A DNA stretch of 64,000 nucleotides. Origin: UBA4582 sp002389265. Its GTDB lineage: Bacteria > Pseudomonadota > Gammaproteobacteria > Pseudomonadales > Azotimanducaceae. Below are positions 1 to 9,492 of this stretch, in pieces (within the stretch, counting starts at the first letter, position 1; each line of letters opens with the position of its first letter). The DNA is taken from the NCBI GenBank assembly GCA_943788825.1, contig CALSRT010000002.1:744001-808000 (forward strand). The letters run 5' to 3'. A program made the position numbers and the translations under genes. The notes under the pieces are model-generated. The model saw only the letters and a list, made by a program, of their open reading frames with translations, was not told where the DNA came from and searched no databases.

Positions 1-148
1 CTTGATCCAACGGACGCCAAGGTTCGCCATTGTCGATGGACAATAGTTCGTCGTCGGAGATCACGATGTGAAAGCTGCGCTCAGAGTTAGCCGAAGGCTG
101 ATGGCCTGAGATAAAGTCCTGGCGAAGGTTGAAGTCTGCCCATTCCAT
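1..148 (-). CDS. Partial hypothetical protein (N-terminal 49 residues)
   Basis: An ATG at 146-148 on the minus strand opens a frame that stays open for 49 codons and leaves the window at its left edge. The protein begins MEWADFNLRQDF and continues with an acidic stretch around residues 30-40. I do not recognise a domain, and the ribosome-binding region is weak. It lies downstream of comF on the same strand, with about 75 bases between the comF stop and this start. It may be the first part of a small conserved protein, but only the coding potential is supported. Confidence 0.5.
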   Translation of the reverse strand, partial: MEWADFNLRQDFISGHQPSANSERSFHIVISDDELLSIDNGEPWRPLDQ

Positions 149-224
149 AATGTATTGACCCGGTCTGCGTTAAGCACTTGAAAACGTTAAGTTTAGCACA
201 GGCCAGGAAAGACCTTGAGGGTTT

Positions 225-1055
225 TTAAAAGTATCTGGATTTGGGCGTTCTGGCCAGGGTAATGATCTCTACCGAGCCAGCGCCGGCATTTAAGGCTGAC
301 CTAGTGAGTTCTGATACCGTGGCACCGGTGGTCAGCACATCGTCAACCAGGGCTAAGCGTTCGCCCTGTAGCTTACGGGTCAGCTGGAATGCCTGTTTGA
401 TATTTCGCCGGCGCGCTGCGGCCGACAAGCCTTTCTGGGGTGGGGACTCAGTGATTCGCTGACAAAGCTGGTCGTCAATGGCAATGCCGGTCAGTGCATT
501 AATGGCATCGGCAATTTCATGGGCTTGGTTGAAACCTCGAAATTTCAGACGCGTGGGGTGCAGCGGGATGGGGATTAGCAGGTCGGGCAAGGGGCGGCTG
601 CCAGGCTCGGCTTTGATAGAGGTTTTTAGGCGGGTCGCTAAACGCGGTTTGATAGGTTCTCGTGTGATGGGTGTGTTTAGCCGCCACACATCGTCCTGAT
701 GGTAGTAACGCCTGGCTAAAACCATGGCCAGAACTCTGCCCACCAGCAACTGATGTCGATTCTTGAATTCAGCGATGAGCTGATTGATCGGTTGAGTGTA
801 GGCGAAGGCGCTAAAACTTCGCACGTAGGGCGGCGGTTTGATGAGGCATTGACCGCACACCCTGCTGTCGTCAGAAAGTCCTGCGGCGGCCCGTTGAGGA
901 ATTTGTTGGCCGCAACGTCGACAGGGAAAAGGAATCATCGGCAAGTCTGTTTCGCAGTGGATACACAAATCCAGGGCTCTCGCTGTGCTGGCCTGGCAAA
1001 GAATACACCGACCTGGGAACAGCCCGAAGGTAACGCGCATTAAGCGTGAGAGCAT
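225..1055 (-). CDS. comF: ComF family protein (phosphoribosyltransferase-like)
   Basis: ComF-family proteins combine an N-terminal double zinc ribbon with a C-terminal type I phosphoribosyltransferase fold and are linked to DNA uptake and use of imported DNA. Near the N terminus there are paired cysteines (CILC, CIHC, CRRC, CGQC) consistent with the zinc ribbons. The C-terminal part carries LVDDVLTTGATVSE, the PRPP-binding loop, preceded by PIPLHPTRLKFRGFNQAHEI, typical of ComF. Length (276 aa) is slightly above the usual ~230-250. The frame extends to a TTG at 1085; I chose the ATG at 1055 because it sits just before the first cysteine pair, but no strong ribosome-binding site decides it. 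The phosphoribosyltransferase activity itself is not established for the family. Confidence 0.9.
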   Translation of the reverse strand: MLSRLMRVTFGLFPGRCILCQASTARALDLCIHCETDLPMIPFPCRRCGQQIPQRAAAGLSDDSRVCGQCLIKPPPYVRSFSAFAYTQPINQLIAEFKNRHQLLVGRVLAMVLARRYYHQDDVWRLNTPITREPIKPRLATRLKTSIKAEPGSRPLPDLLIPIPLHPTRLKFRGFNQAHEIADAINALTGIAIDDQLCQRITESPPQKGLSAAARRRNIKQAFQLTRKLQGERLALVDDVLTTGATVSELTRSALNAGAGSVEIITLARTPKSRYF

Positions 1056-1184
1056 GGTCTTGTTACACAGCGAAAGAGGTGTCAAGTTAGAGAAACAGTC
1101 ATGTCCTTGGTAGACGCTATGTCTGGGGTAGCTGTAGGTCGTTGACGCAGGTTGGTCTTAAATTTGTGCGACATGCAGAGTTGG

Positions 1185-1799
1185 TTACGGTGCTGCTGCC
1201 GGACAGGCATGAGCCGTGTGGCTTGGGTCGCAGACGCTGATGTTACGCAGATAAGTAGACCATTCGGCAATTTCTGCTGAGGTCATGCTGGGCTCGCTCG
1301 TCTCAAACGGCGGGATGCGTTTAATTAGATGAATAATATAAAGGTAATCGTTACCTTGAATCACCTTCAGCATGCTGATCTCACCCTGATTGGTATCGCT
1401 ATTATTGCTACACATTAGCAGGCGTGTAGAGGTTCGGTAGTTGTTTTCCAAACCCGAGAACAGATTGAAATCTTGGACAGAGCTGCAGGTTTCTCGAACC
1501 TTAGCCACCTCTGAGATCAGTGCCTCGATGGGATCAAGGTCAGTCAGAGTTTGGTGAGACTCGAGGGAAATTTTGGTCTGCCAATCAGCCTCAGCGACAC
1601 CCGGTGGCAGGTAGTCCACAATACGTGTGCTCTGGGTATTGAGTTGGTAAGTAATCTGCCAGCCACTGGGTGGCCTTGCCAGCAGTTTTTCCTGTTGATT
1701 GCTGATGGGCTCGGTGGGTGGTAACGGCGGTTGCTGAGCGCAACCCAGTGCTAACAGCAACAGCACGGTTGTGACGACTTTTGGAATCGTGTGGCTCAT
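1185..1799 (-). CDS. Predicted lipoprotein of unknown function
   Basis: The start at 1799 gives a signal peptide with a lipobox: a hydrophobic stretch ending LLLALGC-AQ, so Cys20 or so would be lipidated and the protein anchored in an envelope membrane. A purine-rich GGAG lies a short distance upstream of this ATG, whereas the longer open frame up to 1949 has no signal sequence. The mature part (about 185 aa) has no domain I recognise; it contains three cysteines in the second half (ETCSSV, LLMCSNN, ISVCDPS) that could form disulfides. It lies between comF and an HtrA-type protease on the same strand. Function is unknown. Confidence 0.75.
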   Translation of the reverse strand: MSHTIPKVVTTVLLLLALGCAQQPPLPPTEPISNQQEKLLARPPSGWQITYQLNTQSTRIVDYLPPGVAEADWQTKISLESHQTLTDLDPIEALISEVAKVRETCSSVQDFNLFSGLENNYRTSTRLLMCSNNSDTNQGEISMLKVIQGNDYLYIIHLIKRIPPFETSEPSMTSAEIAEWSTYLRNISVCDPSHTAHACPAAAP

Positions 1800-1985
1800 A
1801 AAGTAAAGCGCTCCGGGATCTGCAGAATTGGTTGGTCGCAGCGGGAACATCAACTCAAGTTCAGTAGTATCGCTTTCAGCGCGAGGATCATCTGGGATTT
1901 TTGGGTGTGAAAAATATCTGCGACACAGTTTGGCTCGCAGTGTCGTCATGCCAACTGATGCTAAAACCGGTGCTCAAAAAGCCGG

Positions 1986-3095
1986 TCAAGACTCGGGGGC
2001 CGTCAGCGTCAGCTCGTATTCCAGAATTTTTTCGTCTCTCAGTGTGGTGACTTTGACTGTGTCGCCCGGGGCAAATTTTTCCAGAGCCGTCAGTAGAGAG
2101 TCCTCGTTAGTCATAGGCTCATTATCGATAGCGACGATAACATCTCCTAAGTGTATCTGACCTCGGTTGTCTTCTCTCACGCCAACCATTCCGGCGCGGT
2201 CCGCCGCCAGTCCGGGTTTTACCGACAGAATGGCGATCCCTTTGACACCAAGGCGCTTGGCCCAATTGTCGGTCAGAGTTTCGATGCCGAGTACGGGCCG
2301 GTAGAGTTTGCCGTAGGTCAGAAGCTGTGGAATCAGCTTCTTGACGGTGTTGACGGGTATGGCAAAACCGATGCCGGCACTGGCACCGCTGGGGCTGTAG
2401 ATTGCGGTGTTAACGCCCACAAGTTGGCCTGAGGAATTCAGTAATGGACCGCCAGAGTTGCCGGGATTAATCGCCGCATCAGTCTGTATAACGTCTTTGA
2501 TCGTGCGGTTGTTAGCTGCCTTGATCTCCCGGCCGAGGGCACTCACTACACCCACTGTCAGGGTCGTATCCAGCGCAAAGGGATTACCAATCGCCAGCAC
2601 CTTGCGACCCACGGAGAGATCGTTCGAGTCACCCAATGGTATGGGTTTGAGTACTTCGTCCGGAGCAGTGATTCGGAGCAAGGCGATGTCTTTTTCGGGC
2701 GCCATACCGACGACCTCGGCATCATAGGATTTGCCTGACTGCAGAGTGATAATAATGCGATTGGCACCAAGAATGACATGAAAGTTGGTCACAATCAGGC
2801 CGTCTTTATCCCAGACTACGCCAGTGCCTGAGCCCCGCGGCGTTTCCATGACATTCATGGACAGTAGCTGTCTACGAATCAAGGTGTTGGTGACGAACAC
2901 GACCGAGGGACTGACATCGCGAAAAACGGCGATGTTGTTACTTTCATCATCTGTTAGAAATACGTTTGCTGGCTGGCCGGCGGCGGCAGGATGGCCATAC
3001 TCCATGGCTGGCTCGTTATTCGTCGCCAGCAGTGCAAACCCTGTGATCAATGCCAGGGCGGTGATGCCTGCGAAAAAAGTGAGTTTCATCGTCAT
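1986..3095 (-). CDS. HtrA/Deg-family serine protease with one PDZ domain
   Basis: This is a trypsin-like envelope serine protease. An N-terminal hydrophobic segment (residues 3-24) acts as signal or anchor. The catalytic triad is visible as His106 (VTNFHVI), Asp136 (EKDIALL) and Ser214 (INPGNSGGPLL). A single PDZ domain follows from about residue 265 (GIAILSVKPGLAADRAG through LGDVIVAIDNEPM). At 369 aa with one PDZ it resembles DegS/AlgW in size, but the wording of the protease domain, including NTAIYSPSGAS, is closest to my memory of plant chloroplast and cyanobacterial Deg1. Expected role is degradation or regulated cleavage of misfolded periplasmic proteins. It sits between a lipoprotein gene and a TolC-family gene on the same strand, with separate intergenic gaps. 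Confidence 0.92.
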   Translation of the reverse strand: MTMKLTFFAGITALALITGFALLATNNEPAMEYGHPAAAGQPANVFLTDDESNNIAVFRDVSPSVVFVTNTLIRRQLLSMNVMETPRGSGTGVVWDKDGLIVTNFHVILGANRIIITLQSGKSYDAEVVGMAPEKDIALLRITAPDEVLKPIPLGDSNDLSVGRKVLAIGNPFALDTTLTVGVVSALGREIKAANNRTIKDVIQTDAAINPGNSGGPLLNSSGQLVGVNTAIYSPSGASAGIGFAIPVNTVKKLIPQLLTYGKLYRPVLGIETLTDNWAKRLGVKGIAILSVKPGLAADRAGMVGVREDNRGQIHLGDVIVAIDNEPMTNEDSLLTALEKFAPGDTVKVTTLRDEKILEYELTLTAPES

Positions 3096-3172
3096 GACTT
3101 TATCTGCGTCAATGCTCCAGCTAAATCCGAAAAGTATTACCTATGAATGCTAACTGCTCAAAAAGTTCTCGA

Positions 3173-4591
3173 CTAACGGGTCTTTGAGCTGATCTTACGG
3201 ACCGTCTGAGTTGCTGACAGGTATTGATTTAAGTCCGCGATGTCGTCGGGTGACAGGGTGCCGACGGTTTGCTTCAAGCGTAACGTGTCTCTGATATAGG
3301 CGTAGCGAGCGCTCGCATATTGGAATTGGGCTTGGAACAAGCGCTGTTGTGCCAACAGCACGTCGACGATATTCCGAGTGCCCACTTCGTAACCGGTTTG
3401 CGTGGCATCCAGTGCACTCTGGCTCGATTCTATACCGCGTAGACGCGCATTGACCCTGGCGACATCGGTGTTGAGCGCGCTATATAACGTACGCGTGTTT
3501 TCCACGACAGTCCGTTGGGTTAAATCAAAATTGCGTTGAGCCTGTTCCAGTAAATAGCCCGCTTGCTTGGCCTGTGAACGGGTCGCACCACCGCTGTAAA
3601 GGGGTATGTTGAGTTGTAAGGCCATGGTCTGCTGCTCGGATTCTGTCCCGTTGCCAAAAAAACCGCGGCTACCAGAATTGTTCCGGTTATAGGTGGCCTG
3701 TGCGTCAAGGGTGGGCAGGTGCCCGCTTCGGGCCGCCTGCAGGTCACGTTCAGCCGCATTGACCCCCTCTCTGGCGGCGATCAGAGAGTAATTTTGCTGC
3801 ACTGCCGCCATCACCCAGGCTTCTTCGTCGCGGGGCTCAGGATAGTTAACGGGGAACTCCGGATTTAAGCCATCGATCTCATAGAATGCCTGACCGGTAA
3901 GGCGCAGCAGAGACTCGAAGGTCACCGCTTGAGCGCCTTCGGCTTCAATCACATTGACGGTGGACGAGTCAAAGGCGGCGGTAGACTCAAGCACATCGGT
4001 GATAGCCACGAGGCCCACATCGAAACGCTGTTGAACCTGCTCAAGTTGCCGCTGCACCGCGTCGCGCTCGGCATTGGCGGCGCTCCAGCGGTCCTGTGCC
4101 TCAAGAATATTCAGATAATTATCGGCCACCCGATAGATCAGCTCTTGTTGCTCGGCAGTGAACTGCGCCTGAGCCTGGGCTTTGATGTTCTTCGACTGTT
4201 GGAACTGGAACCAGTTAGATAGCCTGAACACGGGCTGGCGTAACACCGCCTGCCAGCCATTGTCATTATAATTTTCTGTGGGGAATGAAGGCTGCAGAAT
4301 GGTACGTTCGTTTTGTGATGTGCTGCCATTCAGACTGATCGACGGCAACAATCCCGCGCGAGCCTGGTTGACGACTTCGCTGCGGGCCATAAACCCAGCC
4401 TTCGCGGCCCCAAGTTGCGGATCGTTGATGACCGCCAGCGTATAGATTTCGTCAAGGCTGGCAGCTTGCGTCGAAGCCGACATCAGTAAGGCGATTGGCA
4501 GTAACAGCGGCAAGGCCATTTGCCGGCTTATTTGCCGACCCATTTGCCTGTAAAAGCGCGTCAGTCTGATGGGCAATATTTCTGTTTGCAT
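3173..4591 (-). CDS. tolC: TolC-family outer membrane channel protein
   Basis: TolC-type proteins form trimeric outer-membrane channel-tunnels used by type I secretion and by tripartite efflux pumps. The 472-aa product has an N-terminal signal sequence (hydrophobic LPLLLPIALLMS, cleavage near TQAA at about residue 43), then the internally duplicated OEP repeats. Typical words are SLDEIYTLAVINDPQL near the start, YLNILEAQDRW, and in the second half GLVAITDVLES and VGTRNIVDVLLAQQRL. A good AAGGAA ribosome-binding site lies six bases before the ATG at 4591. No pump subunit genes are adjacent, so its partner must be encoded elsewhere, as for E. coli tolC. The symbol is given by family; orthology to E. 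coli TolC is probable, not proven. Confidence 0.9.
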   Translation of the reverse strand: MQTEILPIRLTRFYRQMGRQISRQMALPLLLPIALLMSASTQAASLDEIYTLAVINDPQLGAAKAGFMARSEVVNQARAGLLPSISLNGSTSQNERTILQPSFPTENYNDNGWQAVLRQPVFRLSNWFQFQQSKNIKAQAQAQFTAEQQELIYRVADNYLNILEAQDRWSAANAERDAVQRQLEQVQQRFDVGLVAITDVLESTAAFDSSTVNVIEAEGAQAVTFESLLRLTGQAFYEIDGLNPEFPVNYPEPRDEEAWVMAAVQQNYSLIAAREGVNAAERDLQAARSGHLPTLDAQATYNRNNSGSRGFFGNGTESEQQTMALQLNIPLYSGGATRSQAKQAGYLLEQAQRNFDLTQRTVVENTRTLYSALNTDVARVNARLRGIESSQSALDATQTGYEVGTRNIVDVLLAQQRLFQAQFQYASARYAYIRDTLRLKQTVGTLSPDDIADLNQYLSATQTVRKISSKTR

Positions 4592-4810
4592 AAAAATTCC
4601 TTACAAATGGCGCTTGGGGACGCCGCTCTGCTTATTGGCTAAGCGTTCCCGACCAAAAAAATGTGGGGGATAGCATAACCCTAGTCTAGCGGCCTTGCCA
4701 GCCAGACGCGATATACCGACTTATATACGAGATTGAAAGCGGTTATAGATCGCTTGTAACCATTTTATTGTTGCAGCCACTCAGCGTTGAGGGGCGCCTC
4801 GGCTAGCCAT

Positions 4811-6202
4811 TTAGGCTGGTCGCGAAAACCCACCATGCTGCTGTTGCAGTGCCGCTTCGAGCCAGGCAGCAACTGCCAGACATTGGTCTTCGCGAAAGGG
4901 TCGGGCAATAATCTGCAGGCCTATGGGGAGTCCCTGCGGGTCGGTACCGCAGCGTATGACCACGGCTGGCCAGCCTGTCAAGTTATAGGCCAAGGTGTAG
5001 CTGTAAGACAACATGTCCTCGGTTTCGTCGTGGCCGACGGCTGTGTGCGCATTGACGGGGCAGATGAGAATGTCAAAATCTTCAAAAAAGCCGAGCATGG
5101 AGCTGCGATAGTTATCCCACAGATTGAGGGCGTGATTGAATTCCGACTGATCGATGGTCGGCCGAGCCTGGGTTTGACTAGAGGCGATCTGTGGCGATGG
5201 CTGTTCGGTGTGGCTATCTTCAAGTAACAGGTCGAGGGTATCGCCGCCGTCTGCACCAAAAAGTTTGGCGTAGATAAAGCTCGCCATCTCGACGCCGGGT
5301 GGGCGAGTATCTGTGACGGTTTGGCCATTGGCCTCAAACAATCCAAGCGCCTCCCTGATAGCAGTCTGAATGGCTGCCGAGGGTGTCGAGATACCGTTGT
5401 CGGTGTGATAGCCGATGCGTAATTGGCTGGGGTCAACCGCGCCCATCACGTACCGTTGCGCGTCTGTGGAGTAAGGATCAAACAGATCCGGTCCTTGAAT
5501 AATATCCAACAGATACCCTAAGTCAGCAACCTGCCGAGCCATAGGGCCGGGTTGTGATAATGCAGCTAGCAGTCCCGAAGTAGGCAGTGCATTGCCGGTG
5601 CAGGGCACACGTCCGGTGGTCGGTTTGAGTCCGGTGATTCCACAAAAATGGCTGGGCAGGCGAATGCTGCCGCCCGTATCGGTACCGATATCAAAGGGCG
5701 TGGCGCCCGCTGCGATCAAGGCTGCCGCGCCGCCACTGCTGCCGCCGGGGGTCAGGTTGAGATTGTATGGGTTGTTGGTTCGACCGTAGACCAGGTTGTC
5801 AGTCTTAAACGCCAGGGTGAATTCCGGTGTGTTGGTTTTACCCATGAGGATGCCGCCGGCGCTGCGAAGTCGCGCGACACAGGTCGCGTCGCGCCCCGGA
5901 CGAAAGTCCTTGCGGCCCAATGTGCCCCAAGTGGTAATGGCATCCTTCGTGTCTAGGCTATCCTTGATGGTCATGGGAATGCCGTGCAGGGGGCCGTGTA
6001 AGCCCCCGGCCTGGAGATCAGCATCTGCCTTGGCCGCGAGCTGCATGGCTTGTTCCGCCGTCGAGTAGACGAGGGCGTTGAGCGGCGGATTCTTGCGCTC
6101 GATACGATCAAGAAAGCCTCTCACCAGCGCAACAGACGTTATCGACCTTGAACTGATAGCGTTTGCCATCTCTGCCAGCGAGCCGTCTAAAATCTCATCC
6201 AT
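4811..6202 (-). CDS. Amidase-signature family amidase
   Basis: Amidase-signature enzymes hydrolyse a carboxamide to acid and ammonia with a Ser-cisSer-Lys triad. All three residues are visible: Lys80 (GIPMTIKDS), Ser155 (GGSSGG) and Ser179 (DTGGSIR); the 24-residue spacing of the two serines matches the family. Length 463 aa is typical. There is no signal peptide, so it is probably cytoplasmic. The substrate cannot be told from sequence. A nitrile hydratase lies about 9 kb away on the other strand; this enzyme could in principle take its amide product, but nothing places them in one operon. GatA is unlikely, as no gatB or gatC is nearby. Confidence 0.9.
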   Translation of the reverse strand: MDEILDGSLAEMANAISSRSITSVALVRGFLDRIERKNPPLNALVYSTAEQAMQLAAKADADLQAGGLHGPLHGIPMTIKDSLDTKDAITTWGTLGRKDFRPGRDATCVARLRSAGGILMGKTNTPEFTLAFKTDNLVYGRTNNPYNLNLTPGGSSGGAAALIAAGATPFDIGTDTGGSIRLPSHFCGITGLKPTTGRVPCTGNALPTSGLLAALSQPGPMARQVADLGYLLDIIQGPDLFDPYSTDAQRYVMGAVDPSQLRIGYHTDNGISTPSAAIQTAIREALGLFEANGQTVTDTRPPGVEMASFIYAKLFGADGGDTLDLLLEDSHTEQPSPQIASSQTQARPTIDQSEFNHALNLWDNYRSSMLGFFEDFDILICPVNAHTAVGHDETEDMLSYSYTLAYNLTGWPAVVIRCGTDPQGLPIGLQIIARPFREDQCLAVAAWLEAALQQQHGGFSRPA

Positions 6203-6274
6203 TGTCTATCTCCCCGATAAGTACTGCCTGTCATCACAACACAATATAAGCGGTTCCGCCAAGGGGCGGTTCGG

Positions 6275-9200
6275 TCAAACCGATCGCAGAATCTCAATCG
6301 ACAGTAGTTCATCGTCGATTTCAAACACGGTCGGCAGGGGCGTAGCAGAGATCTCTAACTGCAACGCCAGAGTATCTTTCATAATATACTCGCGATGTTG
6401 TTCAATGGCACGGCCAAGCTCTTCCGAGGCGTGGGCCTTGATGCTGATTCGATCAGCAACATTCAAACCGATATCTTTGCGGGTCTTTTGAATTCGGTTG
6501 ACAACCTCGCGGGCCAGCCCCTCCCTGATCAACTCTGGCGTCAATTCACACTTTAGGTCGATGGAGATAAACCGATCGGAAATCGCATCGGTACCCGTGA
6601 TGGCCTCGCGAAAGACCAGAATGTCTTCCGGTGTGAACGTCTCACCGTCGAGGGTGATTGCACCAGACTGTTGTAGCTCATCAATCTGGCTTGAGCTCAA
6701 GGCTTCAATTTTCTGTCTGAAGGGATTGAATTGCTTGCCCAGACGCTTACCCAGGACTGGAGAGTTCGGCTTGGCGTAGAGACTGATGTAATCCGCTTCA
6801 GCCGTTGTATAGTCGATGGCCTTCACATTGAGTTCGGTTTGAATATAGTCGGCGAGTTTGCCGATCTCATCAAGCAAAGCCGGGTCTTTATGGATGACTG
6901 TGAGCTTGGCCAACGGCATTTTAGTTTTCACTTTTTCCTGATTACGCTTCTGACGGCCCAGCAAAATGATGTGCTGCATGCGGCTGACGGCTTGCTCCAG
7001 TATCGGCTGCATGAGTGCTGCTTCCGGTTCAGGGTAGGCGCACAAATGCACAGAAAGTGGCGCGTCTTGAGTGCCAAAGGCGGTCATCTCTTTGTAAATG
7101 GTTTCTGCCAGAAATGGCGCGAAGGGTGCCATGCTCAAGCTGAGTTCATACAGCGTCGTATAGAGTGTGGCGTAAGCCGCTTGCTTATCTGCATTCATGG
7201 TCTCATGCCAAAATCGGGCGCGATTCAGGCGAATGTACCAGTTGGTGAGCTCTTCGATAAATTCAAATAGCGCGGGCACGACATTATAGAGGCGATAGTT
7301 GTCCATTTCCTCGGCAATGGTTGCTTTGAGCGTTTGCAAACGCGAAAGTATCCAGCGATCCATGATGTTGTCTGAGGGCGCTGGGTTCTCCTGCGGCGAC
7401 CACTGATCGATATTGGCGTAGGTTTGCAGAAAACGAAATGCATTCAGCCATGGCAGCAGCGCGCGCCTGACCATATCTTTGACGCCCGTGTCAGAGAACC
7501 GCTGTTCCTCGGCGCGCACGAGTCCTGAGTTGATCAGGTACAGGCGCAGGGCGTCGGCACCATAGGTTTCCATGAGTTCGTCGGGCGGTGAGTAGTTGCG
7601 GAGGCTTTTCGACATCTTTTTGCCATCCTCTGCCATGACGATGCCATTGACGATGACATTCTTGACAGGATGAGTGTCGAATAAGGCTGTGCCCAGAACA
7701 ATCAGGGTGTAAAACCAACCGCGGGTCTGGTCGAGACCTTCGGCGATAAATTCCGCAGGAAAGCCCTGCTCGAACATATCCTGATTCTCAAACGGATAGT
7801 GTAGTTGGGCATAGGGCATGGAACCGGATTCAAACCAGCAATCCAGAACCTCTTCAATGCGGCGGTAGTCGCCAGGCTCACCGGGGATTTGAAATACTAG
7901 GTCATCAACATTTTCACGGTGTAGGTCATCCAGCTCAACACCGGTTAAGCGGGTTAATTCTTCCCTGGAGCCGATACAGATCTGATTGCCGCTGACATCG
8001 TTGATCCAGACAGGCAGGGGTGTTCCCCAGTAGCGGTTGCGGGAGATGGCCCAGTCGATCGCGTTCTCAAGCCATTTCCCCATGCGCCCGTCTTTAATGT
8101 GCCCTGGAACCCAATTAATTTGCTGGTTCGCGGCGATCAGGCGATCACGCATCTGCTCGACCCGAACATACCAGGAGTCAATGGTGCGATAGATGATGGG
8201 CGTATCTGACCGCGGGCAGAAAGGATAACTGTGGACAATGACGTCCTGGCGAAACAGTGCGCCGCTGTCTTTTAATTTACGAATAATACCCTTGTCCGCC
8301 GCCTTGACGTGCTGGCCGACAAAGTCTGGGACTTCATCGGTGAAGCAGCCAGCCAGATCCACTGGGCAAACCGTCGCAGTGATACCGGCAGCTTTAAGGA
8401 CCCGATAATCATCCTCGCCGAAGGCTGGCGCTTGGTGCACGATGCCGGTGCCACTGTCGGTTGAGACGTAGTCGTCGGCGACAATCTGGAATGCCCCTTC
8501 GGCGCGCAGGTCGGTGAAATAGTCAAACACGGGTTCGTAGCTGAGGCCCACAAGACTGGCCCCCTTGAGTTCGCTGATCACAGTCAGTTGTTTGCCGCGA
8601 CTCATGTCTTCGAGTCGGGCTTGGGCGAAATAGATATCGATGCCCAGTTCCTCATCGTGGGCCTTGACGTAGTCAATATCGGCGCCGACACACAGGGCCA
8701 GGTTCGAGGGTAATGTCCAGGGGGTGGTGGTCCAGGCGCTGATATAAGCGTCTTCATCCCGTAGTTTGAACAAGACGGTGACAGCCGGGTCTTGCACTTC
8801 CTGGTAGTTGGAGGTCGCCTCGAAGTTTGACAGTACGGTACCGAGCGCCGTGGAGAAGGGCACGACCTTGATGCCTTGATAGATCAGTCCCTTATCCCAG
8901 AGCTGTTTAAATACCCACCAGACAGACTCCATGTACCAGGGTTCCATCGTCTTGTAGTCATTCTCGAAGTCAACCCAGCGGCCTATTCGAGTGATCGTGG
9001 ATTCCCATTCGCTGGTATAGCGCTGCACGATGGCACGACATTCATCGTTGTAGCCCTTGACGCCAAGCTTGGCGACAGCTTCTTTGGAGGACATGCCCAG
9101 GGCCTTGTCAATCTCGTGCTCAATGGGTAAGCCGTGACAATCCCAGCCAAATCGGCGCTGCACATAACGACCTTTCATCGTGAAGTACCGTGGTACAGCA

Positions 9201-9409
9201 TCCTTGAGAATAGAGCCTACCAGATGGCCATGGTGAGGTAAGCCTGTCGCAAACGGCGGACCGTCATAAAAAATGTAAGGCGCAGCATCGGCGGTTTGCG
9301 CTAAGGATTGCTGGAAAACCTGGTTGTCGCGCCAGAACTCAAGAATCTTGTGTTCGGATTCGACGAACGAGAACGTCTCGCTGCTGGCTGTACTGTTTTC
9401 TTCGTCCAT
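6275..9409 (-). CDS. ileS: Isoleucyl-tRNA synthetase, eukaryote-like (IleRS2) type
   Basis: The enzyme charges tRNA-Ile with isoleucine and edits misactivated valine. The 1044-aa protein has the class I signatures His59-His60-Gly61-His62 (HxGH) after DGPPFATGLP, and KMSKS near residue 610, with the CP1 editing domain between. Length, the GLPHHGHLVGS context and the WDCHGLPIEHEIDKALG segment match the eukaryote-like IleRS2 clade rather than the ~940-aa E. coli type. IleRS2 enzymes are known for reduced sensitivity to mupirocin. The hyper-resistant GxHH variant is not present; the motif is the standard order. A terminator for the upstream transcription unit lies at 9463-9492, so ileS probably has its own promoter in the 50 bases before the ATG. 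The ribosome-binding site AAGGTG lies five bases upstream. Confidence 0.96.
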   Translation of the reverse strand: MDEENSTASSETFSFVESEHKILEFWRDNQVFQQSLAQTADAAPYIFYDGPPFATGLPHHGHLVGSILKDAVPRYFTMKGRYVQRRFGWDCHGLPIEHEIDKALGMSSKEAVAKLGVKGYNDECRAIVQRYTSEWESTITRIGRWVDFENDYKTMEPWYMESVWWVFKQLWDKGLIYQGIKVVPFSTALGTVLSNFEATSNYQEVQDPAVTVLFKLRDEDAYISAWTTTPWTLPSNLALCVGADIDYVKAHDEELGIDIYFAQARLEDMSRGKQLTVISELKGASLVGLSYEPVFDYFTDLRAEGAFQIVADDYVSTDSGTGIVHQAPAFGEDDYRVLKAAGITATVCPVDLAGCFTDEVPDFVGQHVKAADKGIIRKLKDSGALFRQDVIVHSYPFCPRSDTPIIYRTIDSWYVRVEQMRDRLIAANQQINWVPGHIKDGRMGKWLENAIDWAISRNRYWGTPLPVWINDVSGNQICIGSREELTRLTGVELDDLHRENVDDLVFQIPGEPGDYRRIEEVLDCWFESGSMPYAQLHYPFENQDMFEQGFPAEFIAEGLDQTRGWFYTLIVLGTALFDTHPVKNVIVNGIVMAEDGKKMSKSLRNYSPPDELMETYGADALRLYLINSGLVRAEEQRFSDTGVKDMVRRALLPWLNAFRFLQTYANIDQWSPQENPAPSDNIMDRWILSRLQTLKATIAEEMDNYRLYNVVPALFEFIEELTNWYIRLNRARFWHETMNADKQAAYATLYTTLYELSLSMAPFAPFLAETIYKEMTAFGTQDAPLSVHLCAYPEPEAALMQPILEQAVSRMQHIILLGRQKRNQEKVKTKMPLAKLTVIHKDPALLDEIGKLADYIQTELNVKAIDYTTAEADYISLYAKPNSPVLGKRLGKQFNPFRQKIEALSSSQIDELQQSGAITLDGETFTPEDILVFREAITGTDAISDRFISIDLKCELTPELIREGLAREVVNRIQKTRKDIGLNVADRISIKAHASEELGRAIEQHREYIMKDTLALQLEISATPLPTVFEIDDELLSIEILRSV

Positions 9410-9462
9410 CTTTCACCTTACCCGGCCTAACCTGTGGTCGCCAGATCATAGTCTTCGAATGT

Positions 9463-9492
9463 AGAAACAAAAAACCCGCCTGGTGGCGGGTT
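9463..9492 (-). terminator. Rho-independent terminator between prs and ileS
   Basis: On the minus strand an eight-base-pair GC-rich stem (AACCCGCC / GGCGGGTT) with a four-base loop is followed directly by a run of T (TTTTTTG). The plus strand has no T-tract after the stem, so the direction is minus. It would end transcription of the purN-prs unit before ileS. Confidence 0.85.

Noticed and set aside
1082..1270. Minus-strand frame of 62 residues between comF and the lipoprotein gene
   Set aside because: It overlaps the lipoprotein C terminus in another frame and lacks a ribosome-binding site.
4811..6202. Amidase as a member of the nitrile hydratase operon
   Set aside because: It is about 9 kb away, on the opposite strand, with housekeeping genes between. 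A metabolic link is possible but not shown by the sequence.
9223..9236. Hyper-mupirocin-resistant GxHH variant in IleRS
   Set aside because: The motif is His59-His60-Gly61-His62, the normal HxGH order; the swapped form is absent.
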